Source: Areca catechu
Lineage: Eukaryota; Streptophyta; Magnoliopsida; Arecales; Arecaceae
Assembly (NCBI GenBank): GCA_021397845.1
Contig: JAHSVC010000024.1
Span: 310,001 to 374,000 of the forward strand
Direction: 5' to 3'
DNA: 64,000 bases
Made by a program: the position numbers and the translations under genes. This document shows, one piece after another, positions 34,615-47,330 of this stretch (position 1 is its first letter; the number at the start of each line of letters is the position of its first letter). Under the pieces are notes generated by a model. It saw only the letters and a program-made list of their open reading frames with translations. It made no database searches and was not told where the DNA came from.

Positions 34615-37600
34615 ATGGCATCAAAAAATATTATTGCTGACCTTAATAAAGGTGAAAAACTGGTTGTCAAGAATTATAATATCTGGCATACTAAGATCCA
34701 CTAATTCTTGACAAACAAGAGATTTTGGAACCCATCAACCATGCCATGATTGAACCTGGTGAGGAAAACGATGCTCATAATAGAAGATATTAAGAGGCTT
34801 ATCATACTTGGAAAGCAAAAGATATTATTGCACGTGGTATTCTAATAAGCGTAATGGTAGATGATCATGTAGATGAATGTAAACTATTTTCTACTATTCA
34901 TGAGATATTGGTGCACCTAAAAGAGAAATTTAGTGAAACAACTATGACCAAGCTGAGACAACTGACTATCAAATTTGATACATACAAGAAGCATCCTAAT
35001 CATACCATAAATAAACATTTGAATGAAATGTCAAAAATAATCATGGACCTGAAAGCAGTTGGTCATACCCTGGCAAATAAGCAGCAAGTCCAGGTAGTGA
35101 TCCATTCTCTTCCTAATAGCTAGGAGAAAATGAAGCTCAATTTTATCCATAATAATAATATAAAAAACTTTGTAGATGTCGCCCGGCATGTTGAACTCGA
35201 GTAAGAGCTCCTTGTATTTGATAAAGGTACTGAGAGAGTCTTTCTAGTTGGTTCAGGTTCAAAAGGAACTTCGAGTTTTAAGAACAAAGACAAGGTCTTA
35301 TGTGGAGGGGAATAAGTAAGAAAGCAAAAGAAATTATTCATGGGCTTAAGAAGAACTTTAAAGGAAACAAGAAAGGTAAACAGTTTAAACATAAGAACAA
35401 ATCCAAGATAAAGTATTTCAATTGTGACAAGATGGGCCATTTTGCTTATCAGTATAATGAGCAAAACAAGATAATACCGTATACTGATTTGCAAGGTAAT
35501 GTTTATGTTTCTAGTACAATATTATTCACCAATTCTTATCGTACATAAATTGTAGACTTAGGAGCTACAGATCATGTGAGTGGAGATCAAGGAGCGTTCA
35601 TGGAGTACCATCATATCCAAGCAAGGACAAGATGGGTGTATATGTAACAATGCAAGAATGGAAGTCAAAGGCATTGGAATGTACAAGTTGACTTTAAATA
35701 ATGAAAGAATCTTATACCTGCATGATGTCCTCTATGCTCTGGGCATAATGCACAACTCAATGTCTATGAAAGTTCTTCTTAGCTTAGGATGTCTTTATAT
35801 TTTCATGGCTATATTGTAAATATCTACTATGAAGATACTTTATTTACTTCAGCATGTTTGTTAAATGATTTTTGTATTATGGATGATGGATATTCTACTA
35901 ATATTTATCATAATAATAGTTATTTTTCTCTAACCACTTTTTCCAATATTATAGTTATAAAAGTGTGGCATGCTAGACTAGGTTACATTGGACAAGAGAG
36001 AATGAATAGATTAGGTAAGGAAGGACTTTGGATCTAGTTGGCAAAATAGAATTAACCAATTATGAATATTTTCTAGTTGGAAAAACAACTAAGAAACTAT
36101 TTGAAAAAGGAACAAGGGCATACTATCCATTACAATTAGTCTATTTGGACATTTGTGGTCCAATGAGTGTTAGAGAAAGACATGGCACATATTATTTTAT
36201 TACATTCATAGATAACTAAACTCGATTTGGGTATATTTATTTGATTTCTCATAAGTCAGAAGCACTGGATTATTTTAAATGATATATCGACTTGGTTGAA
36301 AATCAATTAGACAAAAGAATTAATACTTTGACAATTGGTCAGGGAAGAGAGTATCTATTTGAATAGTTCAAAAAACTGTACAATGAAAAGGCAATAGATA
36401 GACTGTTAACTATTCTTGAAACTCTATAGCAGAATGGAGTGGCTAAGAGAAGGAATAGGACCTTATTAAAAATGATCAGGTCTATGATGGCATAGGCCAA
36501 TCTCCCAATTTCTTATTGAGGAGATGCTTTGTTAATGACTGTAAATGTATTAAACTGTATAACTTCTAAATCAATTAACTCCATATAGATTATGAATAGG
36601 TAAGAAATCTAATCTATTGAATTTGAGACCCAGGGGGTCTATAGCATATATTCATGATCCTTCTAATAAATATGAAAAATTGAATCTAAGAGGGAAAAGT
36701 GTATCTTTATAAGATATCCTAAATACTCAAAATAAAATGTATTTATATATGAACATCCAAATAGAGGAGTAACTGAATTTAAATCATGAGATGTCATATT
36801 TTTAAAGAATGAGTTTCCAAATAGAGACAAGATATATAAACAAATTTAATTATATGAATTGAATGAGACTGAAAATAGTAAACCTAAATCTCTTGATGCG
36901 AGTAGGAACGGTTCTATGCCTCAAGAAAAACCATCTCAAAACACTCAAATACAAAAGAATACTCGTCAAAGTATTCCTTGTAAACATTTTGAGATTGAGG
37001 GTGAGGCATTTATACTAGCTTCGCATAATAAAGCATAACCAAAATTGGTAACAAAGCCTTATCTAGCTCTGCCAAAGAAAAATGGAAGATTACAATGGAA
37101 GAGGAAATGGAGTCAATGAAAGCAAACCATATTTGGATCTTGGTTGATTTGCTGTAAGGACGACAGGCCGTTGGGAATAAATGGGTTATTTAAATCAAAA
37201 GAAAGGTAAATTGATGCAAGACGGGAAGAGATAATGCATTCATAATGGATGGAGATTCAAGCAAGATGATTAATAAGCTAAATTGAGCAATAAATCTACA
37301 CACAAACGAGCTAAATTAATCCAAAAAAATAATTTTCAAGAATTAGACTGGTTGATCTAAGTTACAATACCCACAATGTAGATCTAGTTCAAACCAAGAA
37401 TAGGATCTTCATGGCAAGGAAATCATTATTACTAGGACAAGTTAACCTTCAAATGTTCAGATCCAAAGAGCTTAGGAATGGTTCTCCTACCAACATGATG
37501 GCTAAAATTATTTAGTGGAAGGGTTCACTCAACACTCTAGGAAAAAGGCTTGGATCATAAGATCTACACTCCCTAACCTTGTAGACTCACCTTGTAGATA

Positions 37601-40066
37601 GTTCATGGCTTGGAAACCTTCATCTTCAACCCGAGATCCCTAAGAGAACATGCAAAGAACCCATCATGAGGCGTGGAAATGAAATCAAAAGAAGAAAATG
37701 AATAAGGGAAAGAAAAGAAGAGACGAAGAAAGCTTGGCGTGGAGCTTGATGGACTTGAGCTTGGAACCGAATCAAGGGCATCCCACCCTCTTCTCACACA
37801 AGGGCATCCCACCCTTCTCAAAATGAGGCTTGACACCTTAAGCAAAAGAAGGCATCTCACCCTCTCCACACAAGAGAACTCAAGAAAACTTTTAGCAAGA
37901 AGAAAATCCTTTCATTACTCAACATAAGATGCATTACAAGCGAGACTTGAGGCCCTATTTATAGGCTAAGCAAACCATAATTTTGGCCGAACTAATTTTC
38001 AACTAATCTCTTGATTAGTTATACTAATTGATAGATTAGGTAGATCCAACTAAAAGTGGTTCCAACAATATTTTCTTCTAGAATTTGTTACAACTAATCT
38101 CATGTGGCGCCTAAGTATCATCCATGTGGCTTTCTTGCTGATGTAGTGGTCTTGGTGGCTGATGAAGTGGAGGACCAAGTGGCATCCCACATGTTAAGTT
38201 AGTTGGAGATTTGTTGGGAAAAAGTTATAGGTAGTTTATTCCTTCCATGTGACCTCCAAAATAGTCTTGATGAAGTGGCCTTCATGTGGTGCCCAAGGAG
38301 GGATTGTGTTGGCTTCATGAAGGCTTCTAAATGGCCTTCAAAGAGTGCTTCCAAGTGGCTTCAGAGGAGGGCTTACAAGTGGCATAAGAAAAGATTTTGC
38401 TTGACCAGTGGATCGGCTCATGAGCAGGTTGAGCCGACTCAAAGAACTTGAGTCGACTCATGAGGTTGATGCCTTTTCTTCTTGAGTCGGCTTATGAAAA
38501 AATAGGCTTCCTTCATTGACATATTGGGCTTAATCCCTTTAGATGTCCTCCTTGATTAATCTTTCTGGGCTTCAATGTTGAGTCAACTCCCATCCAAATG
38601 GCCCTTGTCCTCTTGGCTTATTCCATAAGGAACTTGGTTGAAGCTTGAATTCTCTTTCCAATGCTGATGTCCCCATCATAAATGGGATAATTGAGATGTA
38701 CAAGGCATAATCGGTAGCAAAAGGTTATACCCAGTAGGAGGGTGTAGACTATAAGAAAACTTTTTCTTCTATTATTAGATTTACCTCAATTTGTTTAATA
38801 CTATCTATGGTAGCTCAAATGGATCTAGAACTATATCAAATGAATATTAAAATAATTTTTTTCAATAAAGAATTGGATGAAGAAATCTATATGAAACAAC
38901 TTATAGGTTTCATGATCAAAGGTCAAGAGGACAGAGTTTGTAAATTAAATAGATCAATATATGGCTTGAAACAATCATCCAAACAGTGGTATTTAAAATT
39001 TCACAAAGCTATATCATCCTATGATTTTAACATGATCAATGAAGATCATTATATGTATATCAAGCATGACATAGATAATCTTGTTATCTTGTCACTATAT
39101 ATTGATGATATTTATTAGCCGGTAATAACAAGGATTTGTGAGTACCATCAAGAGATTGTTAGCATCAAATTTTGAAATGAAAGATATGAAAGAAGCTGCA
39201 TATATTTTGGGAGTCAAAATTTATAAGGATCATTCTAGGAGACTTTTAGCTTTTTCTTAGGAATCTTATATCAAGAAAGTTCTGGAACGATTTTATATGC
39301 AGCATTGTAATTCTATTGACACTCTTATAGCAAAAGGAGAAAGACTTAGTTTTGATATATGCCCTAAAACTATAAAAAAAAATAAAAAGATGTCCAAGGT
39401 TCCTTACTCAAGTGCTATTGAAAGTGTAATATATGCCATAATGTGCACTAGACCAGATATTTGTTTTGTCGTTGGACTAATAAGTCATTATCAATAAAAT
39501 CCTGGAATGAAATATTGGAAAGCAATCAAAAAAATTATGAGATATCTCAAAGGCACCTCGGACTATTCCCTATATTATGAAGGAGATTATTTAAGTTTAG
39601 ATGGATATTCAGTTGCTAATTGAGCAAGAGACTTAGATGAACACAAGTGAACATCTGATTATGTTTTCTTACTCAATAATGGTACCATATCCTGGAATAG
39701 CGAGGAACAAACCAGTATTGAATTATCAACCATAGAAGCTGAGTTTACGACTTTCTCATCAGCGATACAAGAAGTTATATGGTTGAGGAGATTTGTACAA
39801 AGTTTAGAAATAGTGAGAGACTTAACCAGACTTGTAATAGTATACAGTGATAGTCAAGCAGCACTAGCTTATGTCGAGGATCCAAAGTATTATGGAATAA
39901 CAAAACACATAGATATTGAGAATATTTTTGTGAGAGAGATATTAGCACAAAATGAAGTAAACTTAAAATATATTTCTATGTGATAAATGTTAACCGATCC
40001 TTTTACTAAGTCCATTCCAAGAAATGTATTTGTTACTCATGTGAATTTCATGGAACTGCGTAGAAT
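34615..40066 (+). pseudogene. Copia gag-pol remnant, interrupted in RT
   Basis: Gag begins MASKNIIADLNKGEKL at 34615. A zinc knuckle near 35415-35460 reads NCDKMGHFAYQY; its outer cysteine positions now hold Tyr. The protease has DLGATDHVSG (about 35550-35580) where DSGA is usual. The integrase follows (36120-36800) with LVYLDICGPMS and YYFITFIDN. RT starts near 37040, breaks at 37211 and resumes at 38684 with SVAKGYTQ-like, EEIYMKQ and YIDDI (39098-39112) segments. RNase H (39560-40000) has VYSDSQAALAY and KHIDIENIFVRE. Stops and shifts occur throughout. The knuckle changes (TGT to TAT) are G to A transitions. Confidence 0.85.
37212..38678. mobile_element. Nested 1467-bp insertion, solo-LTR-like
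   Basis: Splits the Copia RT. It is flanked by exact TAAAT duplications (37207-37211 and 38679-38683). It begins TGATGCAAGACGGG and ends GATGTCCCCATCA, so it has TG...CA termini. The RT reading frame joins across the gap (a KRK segment to an AKGYTQ segment). Inside are repeated GAGTCGACTCATGAG and TTGAGTCGGCTTATG phrases (38400-38490). It has no primer site, polypurine tract or coding domain, so it is best read as a solo LTR of an unknown family. Confidence 0.8.
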
Positions 40067-40069
40067 ATA

Positions 40070-41226
40070 AATTATTGAGAAATGCTACATTTTGTATGAA
40101 CTTTAATATTTATGAATGGTGCATTTTCTTTTTAGTTGTAATATTGTTAAAATATACTAGCACATGTATATATATTATAAAAAATTAAAGTATATCATCA
40201 TATAAAAGGTTAGCTCTCTCACATGAGTGACCGTCTCAGATGTGAGAATTATGGCAGAGATGAGACACATGTGCACCTAAGATACAAAAATAATTAAGAG
40301 CTAATTGCATATTTTTTATATGTGTCGCCTTGAAAAAAATGATCAAGATGAGGTCCATTTTCATTATAAAGGATCAAATACTTTAATACTACCAAAGTAT
40401 TAGCCTGAAAGAGTACCAGATTTGAGTTTGAGCATTAAGGTGCTAAGAAAAGCAAGCAAATGCTAAACTTAAGCTAGATATATAAAAGAATATCTATGCT
40501 GAAAATCTGCATGATAGTAATATATAAAATAAATAATGATATACACTTTTTTTGTTATGAAAAGAAAGACTACTATGGCATGTATTTCATAATACATGTA
40601 TAAGATGACCAAAAGAAAAAAGTGAGATATATATTAAGGATAAATCCCTACAATCTCACTATGTGAGTTTTCTAAAGCAAACATATTTTAGACTCACTAG
40701 TGTCCTAATAGACTTTGGACTATGTCTTAAAGCGACAGGTCAATATTTGCTACCTCAATATGTTTTTAATAATAGTAAACATAATTAGCTTTATAAGATA
40801 TGTTAGGAAAGTAATTGATCTAAAATTAAGATGTATGAGTAAGAAAGGAAGGCCATTAGTTATACCAACAGTGATCGATTGACTAGTTATATATAAATTA
40901 GCTAAATTTAGCTTCTTATATATAGTTGTGGATATATATATATATATATATATATTATGTAAAGAAAATTAAATATGATTCTTGAGGGATTGAGTATGTG
41001 TTAATTATTAATATATATATCAATGTGTCTAGGACAAGTGACATTCAAGAGAATATCTCTATATCGATTGTTAATAATGATAGTTGTGATATCCTTAACA
41101 AGTTCACAACAATATGTCAAGAGAATTCACGGGTGGCTCAGTCTAATTGCCTATATGAATGATTACTAAAAGGATCATATTTTGGATCGAAAACGTTGTT
41201 AAGCTTGTCATTATGTAAGTGGGAGA
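40070..41226 (+). other. Long non-coding 3' tail of the large Copia element
   Basis: About 1.15 kb between the RNase H end and the 3' LTR, AT-rich, with a (TA)n tract at 40931-40956. No ORF is recognised. Confidence 0.6.
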
Positions 41227-41660
41227 TGTAAGATATAAATATCCAATTATGGACTTAAATAAATAATAATATATAGAAGTGGGTGGTTTTATATAAAAAT
41301 GTGGTAGATGGTTACCGAACCACCCACTATAACTCCCATATAAAATGAAAAGAGTTGTATCTGAAGAAGGATGCTCGGAATTTTATCTATGGAAGAACTT
41401 TAGAAGTTTTATCTGAAGAAGGATGCTGGGAATTTTATCTGTGGAAGAACTTCTCTCTCAGAGATTCAAGATCCTATAGAGAAGAAGAAAAATAACATAA
41501 AGTGATAAGAGGTGAAAGGCAGTTCAGGCTATAATAATTATTTTCTTTTTATTTTATGATCGAAAACGTGGTCGGGATACTTTTTTTAGATCTAGACTTT
41601 CAAGAGATAAGTATTTTCTCACCATAATTTTCTATCTATTTTTTTATTGTTGTTTCTACA
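41227..41660 (+). repeat. 3' LTR of the large Copia element
   Basis: 434 bp. It pairs with 32643-33074. A short block GAAGAAGGATGCT...TTTTATCT is repeated twice here (about 41363-41450), a small internal tandem duplication. Confidence 0.92.
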
Positions 41661-41665
41661 ACTAC

Positions 41666-43623
41666 TAATATTTATTTTCATCCAAAGTTGGTGTAGCTTT
41701 AACCCAGATGTTTTTTGGATTCTGGTAGGTATTTTAACCTTTAGTAGTTGAGAATTTCAGTAAAGTATTCAGATTGGTGTTAACATTTGTTCTAATGTTG
41801 ACACATTCTTTTCATTATGTAATGGATATGTGGTTTTATTGCTTTGCTCATTCAGCCAACATTAGGCTGCTCGGATAAATTTGGAAGCTAGAGTACAGAT
41901 GGCCACGTGAAAAATTTAGCCCTTTGGAGACCTTAGGCTAAATTATTCTTGCCAATAGAAAGCAACTCAACGGGTGGAGCCTGGAGTACTACAAATTTTA
42001 GCGAAAGGAAAAAAAATATTCTTAGGATCGTCAATCAAGGGAAGTTTTGACAAGGATTCTAGAAGGGAATTTAAGAAGGTAGGCGAGTGCCTTGAGCAAA
42101 ATGGCAGTGGATTTAAATGTTATTAATATCCTCGTTTCAGGGCCACAACTTAAATTTCAACAATAGAAGGCAAACAACCGTGCCGTCCATTGTTCGTCAT
42201 TATTGGTTGGCTTTCTTAGGGGAATTAAGAGTCTAATTGGCCCCCATTTGGACAACAATATTATTATTATTATTATTATTTCCTCGTAAAACCATCAACT
42301 CTAGAGGTTAAACCGTGCAAAACATGTAATCAAACAAGTGGAATAATGACTCCTAATGTCGATGATCGCATCCTGTGGTAGGGCACTCGAATTGGCGATC
42401 CATCATCTATGCTAAGATACAAGCTGCTTGGTAGGGATTGCAATGGCCATCAATCGTGAAGCGTAACCACGGACTTGTCTTAAGGACTCGAATCAAACAC
42501 TACTTTACCTTGCTTCGTAAACTTTGTGCTTTCCTCCATTCTCTCACCAAAATCTCAATTAGAAAAATTGGTCCTTAAAAGTAAGGGAAGACCATGCTAT
42601 TTCTTGACATTGTTCTTGCCTAGATGACATGGTGACATGGTTGGTGGAAGAATGTTTCTTGCTTGTGAAGGTAAGACAACATTCCTCAAGGTGAGTTACA
42701 GTTATTTATTTTTGGAATCAAAGAAGCTAAATTACTTGAAGTGGACATTTAAGGGCTGGAAATAATTGCCTTTGTTGCGGCTGATCTCCGGTCCAAGGAT
42801 GAGGTAGTTGTAGCTGAATGTCGACCGAGTAGTTAAGCCACCGTGCAAACGGATAAACTTGCAAAAGAAGTCCTTTACTAAAGATTTTTCCGATAGGAAT
42901 TCTTTAACGTTCTAGTCAGCTGGGGATTAATGAATGCTGGAAGAGAGAATGAGAACTGAAAGGGATCGAGGGGCTTGAGAGACTTACTCGAGGGTTCACT
43001 ATCTCCCTCTATTTATTTATGGAGGAGGCTAGCGGTCGTTCCTGCAATGAGCGGCGGTCATATCCACATGGACCATGCGAGCATGGTTGTGCCTCGTGTG
43101 CAACATGTGGCTGGGGTTAGCTGTTATCCAATGATTTTGGCCACCTCATCCCTGCCATTGCAATCGGGTATCGATCCTGAGTATGATGGTCATTAGATAT
43201 TATGGGCAGGCAGGGTTGTTGCTTTGGGCCATCTATAAACATGGTTAAATGGGTCGATCCACCTATCATCCACGACATGTACCGAAGTTAGGGGGAATCT
43301 TCCCTGTATCAGTCTTCTCCTACTTTCGAGTCCAAGTTTATTTTAGGGTTGGATGAAGAGAGTACGAATGCCTATTTGACAAAGGTAGCATCGCCCACCA
43401 AGCCAAATCCCTTGCAATTAATGTGTCCCGGTAAATTAACTTGCACAGTTGCACGGTAACACCGTGGTAACACGTGATTCTGTTCAGGTTGCCTAGGTGG
43501 ACCATTACCCCCAATCTGGGCTGTTGATTGCGGTGATCTATGAAGCTCAGTTTGACCAATACCGAGCTGCCATATGGCAAAGATTTGGCTAAAGACTCCA
43601 CCATTAGTATGGAGCAACTTTTT
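41666..43623. other. Gene-free stretch with an (ATT)n microsatellite
   Basis: No gene is supported. An (ATT)8-like run sits at 42258-42281. 42780-43200 has a GC content and phrasing that recall gypsy LTR sequence, but I cannot set boundaries. Confidence 0.4.
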
Positions 43624-44898
43624 TGTTAAAATTGTATCCTAAATTCAACCATCCCGACGGATTCTGTAATTACATATAAATTAAAAAATAATAAATATTA
43701 TTTAGCAATTCATCATAATTTTGCATCTTTTATAATATAATTCTAATAATTATGATAAAGTCCTTAGAATTATAAACTCGCATTGAAGTCGATAAAAATT
43801 TATTGAATATATCTTAAATTTTATTTGTGACCAAATGATATATTATTAGGACGATAATATTTATCTAAGTATTGCTCATTGCATACCATATGAGTTAATT
43901 GTTTTCATAACTAAGAAATGTGGAGATACTGGTATTACATGCAAGTAAAATATAGTAGTACATTATCACTAAAATATGACTCAGTCATGGAGCGCTAAGA
44001 TAATATGCAGGAGTGCATTATCATTAAAATATGATTCAGTTGTGGAGTGCTCTACTATCGAGAATAGCTCATGAAAGACATGGATATAAGTATTCCTTCA
44101 ATATGAGATTACTATAATGACTTACAAGCAATTCACTATGCTTTGATGCTAAACTATTTGTATTTTCAATCCAGTGATCAAAAATTTCTGGGCACAGTCA
44201 AGTACTTGCCAAATCTATGTTTCAAGATGAAATTGACCGTTCTAGGTTTTAGGAGTTTATACTTTGATATATTTCAATTTAGTAAAATCTTGACCAGAAT
44301 AATTCTTGTGATCAGTCACAGGATTTATTAAGGTTGAAACACTACATGGAAAACTTATTAAGGATTTGATAGTAGATCCTCAAGTCTCCTTAAAGTATTA
44401 AGGATCAAAAGGATGAATTATGCAGAAACTATATGTCAAGATTCTTGAATGTTGCTTTGCATATAGTTGACCTATCCGGATGTCAAGTATTATTGCTAGA
44501 TTGTTACTTTAATTAATACAGGAATTTCTGTACTACCGGCTTAGTGTTTAAACCTATAGAGTCATGCACATTGTCAAGCAACATAGGAGAAGGCTTGATC
44601 TAAGATCTATATGTTCAATTTGAAAGTAGGTGTCTTGATTGAATAAATATCTTATGGAATTAAGAATTAAATTTTAGATTATACGGAATTAAATACCGGC
44701 GGTGTCTAACTAGCACTAGATATTAGTTACAAGATTAATTCCGGGGTTGCACTTGAATTAATTTGTAATCTAAGAATTTAAAGAAAAATTAGTTCAAATC
44801 TTAATTTCATTAGGATTTGTTTTTTGAACCAATTTTAATTTTGTTTTTAATAAGGATTTAAGAGGGAATTGGATTTGAGTCCTAATATCGTTAAGATA
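43624..44898 (+). repeat. Probable LTR fragment cut by the Tat element
   Basis: Begins TGTTAAAATTGTATCC, a start familiar from plant Copia LTRs, and continues about 1.27 kb without coding until the Tat 5' LTR. The continuation may lie at 55187 onward. I see no matching end, primer site or partner, so the identity is tentative. Confidence 0.4.
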
Positions 44899-45616
44899 TG
44901 TTATACCCTGCCGGCTCATCACCGATCCGGGTCGGCCCCTCCTGGCGGTCCAGCTGGGCCATCCCGTTCAAGCTATGACGGCCGCGATCCAAGCAAGTGC
45001 TGACCTATTGGGGTAGAGGCCCGACAGCCCGCTCCTGATGAGGTACGACTCGCCGCCTCCCTTCGGAATGCCGACCGACTGGGGTAGAGGCCCGACGACC
45101 TGCTCCTGATGAGGTCCGGCCCGTCACCTTCCTTCGGAGTGCCGAACCACCGAGATCCAAGTCCGATGGCCCTCTTACCAGATGTCCGGCCGACCCATTT
45201 TCGGACCCAGAGAATTCTGGAATCCTTTTATGTTATAACGGCCTCCTGCCACATCAGCAGCACTGCTCCACCACTCGCACGACGCTGCCCCAACCAGACG
45301 CCACGTGGCCACTCTCCGGATATTCTTAGGGGCAAATCAATTTTCTTCAGATCGCTCCCTAACAGATTTTGGACTGTTCCACACCTATATAAGGCACCAG
45401 GGGGACCTCGTTTAAGGCCAAGTTATCCTCTCCCTTATTCATACGTTGTTTCTCTGTTCCTCCATTATGTTGCCTACCACCTCCTACTGACTTAAGCATC
45501 GGAGTGTTCCCTATCGGAACACCTCCAGTGCCTCAAGGACTTTATTGCAGGTCGACCAAGAGAGATGCGCTCCAGCACCGTCGATCGGACCCGGTCTAGG
45601 AGAAGCTGCAGCAACA
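44899..45616 (+). repeat. 5' LTR of the Tat element (with 71-bp tandem duplication)
   Basis: 718 bp. A 71-bp unit containing GGGGTAGAGGCCCGAC occurs twice (at 45010 and 45081) but once in the 647-bp 3' LTR, exactly accounting for the length difference. A CACCTATATAAGGC promoter-like box is at about 45381-45394. Confidence 0.92.
45381..45394 (+). promoter_or_regulatory. TATA-like box in the Tat 5' LTR
   Basis: CACCTATATAAGGC, kept in the 3' LTR at about 54952-54965. It is likely the core promoter, with the U3/R boundary just downstream. Confidence 0.6.
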
Positions 45617-45618
45617 GA

Positions 45619-45635
45619 TTGGCGCTAAAGGAAGG
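45619..45635 (+). other. Tat primer binding site
   Basis: TTGGCGCTAAAGGAAGG, two bases after the 5' LTR. The TGGCGC start is typical of Tat and Athila elements. Which tRNA it pairs with cannot be set by eye. Confidence 0.75.
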
Positions 45636-45804
45636 ACATGAACCTTTCTCTAAAAGGAGGAACTCATCTGCCTAGCTGAACAGTGGCTAAGGGGAGAGCT
45701 TAGAATGCTTCCACCAGGGGAGGACCTTCTCCGTCGAGGTCCAAAGGCCCTCCCAGGGAGGACGCGACCGCCGCCACCACTGCTGTCATTGAGCCAACCA
45801 TCAC

Positions 45805-47330
45805 CATGGGACTGCAGTAGTTCCAGACGTTAATGAACCGCATTGAAACGCTAACCACGGCGGTTCGGTGTTTCCAGGAGGCAGCTGACAACCACCAGCA
45901 GCCACTCGCTGCTTCTTGCAACGACCATCCCCTTGTTGCGGAGAAAAGCCGATAGCCAGAGGCCCCTCCGCAACGTTCCCCCGCCACCGTGAATCCTAGG
46001 AGATCTTTTGGGGACTGCATCGATGGCTAGAGAGCGAGGTCTACCTCGCCCTCCTATGCCGAATCTATCACTACTGGTGCTTGGCCTTCGGCTAAACGTC
46101 TGAGGGACTACACCAGCAAAATTATGCGTATGGAGGAGTGCATTGATGAGATTGCACTTCGGCAGAAAGCCGAAGGGGGGCAGGCGTACGACCCCCGCCC
46201 TCCTTTCGTCGACGAGATACTGACGGTGGTGATCCCCTGCCACTTCAAAATCCCTCAAGTGGATCCCTATGATGGTACCACCGACCCATTAGATCATCTG
46301 GGCATCTATAAGGCCCACATGATGGTGCAGGGCACCTCTGACGCCCTCTACTGTATAGCCTTCCTAGCCACCCTGAAGAAGGCTGCTCGGATGTGGTTCA
46401 ACACCATCCGACCAGGTACGATCCGTTCCTTCCCTCAGCTCGAAAATCTTTTTCTCTCCCATTTCAGGATGTGTAGTCGGACTCCGAGAAATATCGACTG
46501 CCTCTTCGCCGTGCTGCAAAAGGAGGGAGAGACTCTCCAGGACTACATGACCCGTTTCAACTCAGCGGCCATGGAAGTCCTGGATCTGAATGAAGCGGTG
46601 GCTATGTCGGCCTTCAAAAGAGGGCTCCGCTCATTCAGGCTCGCCTTCTTCCTGGACAAGAGGTTTCCGACGAGCTACCCCAAACTGCTCGCTAGGGCAT
46701 AGAAGTACGCCCTGGCTGAAGAACAAGCGGCGAGCCGATGCCGGGAAAAGGGGAGGCCGACCACTAAGAAGCGGGGCGACAAGCCTCCCAATGTCCGACC
46801 GCCGCACAATGATAATTGACCAGCCCAGCGCCGAAGTCCGAAGCCGAAGGACTTCCCCAGGAGGTTCGAGACCTATGCGCCCCTCTCCCTTCCACGAGAG
46901 AAGATCCTCCTAGAGATCGAGAATGAAACTTTCTTACAATGGCCTCGTCCGATGAGGGGCCCCCGTGCTTTCAAGAACAAAGACAAATATTGCCGGTTCC
47001 ATAGGGATCGCGGGCATGACACTGAAGAGTGATTCCAGCTGAAAGATGCCATCGAAGACCTCATCCGGAGGGGATACCTATGCAAGTATGTCCGACCCAA
47101 TCGGGATCGGGCCGAGGCGTCTGCAACCAGAAACCCCCCGGAAGAGGAGGAGCTTCCTAATCAACGTCCGACTGATGGTGGCGTCAATATGTTGCATCAG
47201 CGATCTGAGGGGAACCTGGAGGGTGGTCCGGACATCGTCAAGAGATCTAGGGGCTTCAATGCCATCACCTTTTCCGACGAGGATCTCCTGGAGTCCCATG
47301 TATTCAAAAATGATCCTATAGTCATGTCGG
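45805..47330 (+). pseudogene. Tat gag
   Basis: Gag polyprotein beginning near 45805 (MGLQ, then a stop) or at 45833 (MNRIETL). The retrotransposon gag domain is well kept at 46124-46702 (PQVDPYDGTTDPLDHLGIYK, then MWFNTIRPGTI and LQDYMTRFN). A stop (TAG 46700-46702) falls where LARAQKYA is expected. After it a basic stretch leads to a zinc-knuckle-like segment YCRFHRDRGHDTEE (about 46992-47032), the Tat CxFH form. At least five stops read as C to T or G to A changes. The protein would have formed the virus-like particle. Confidence 0.85.

Larger units (their letters stand above)
32643..41660 (+). mobile_element. Large Copia LTR retrotransposon, split by a nested insertion
   Basis: A 9018-bp element with LTRs 32643-33074 and 41227-41660, near-duplicate flanks ACTAT (32638-32642) and ACTAC (41661-41665), an exact initiator tRNA-Met primer site, and the purine strip AGTGGGAGA before the 3' LTR. 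Without the 1467-bp nested insertion and its 5-bp duplication it is about 7.5 kb, large for Copia because of a long leader (33090-34610) and a long 3' tail (40070-41226). Confidence 0.9.

Noticed and set aside
45700..46258. Minus-strand ORFs opposite Tat gag
   Set aside because: They mirror a conserved plus-strand gag; no domain is recognised, and the recognised antisense gene lies elsewhere.
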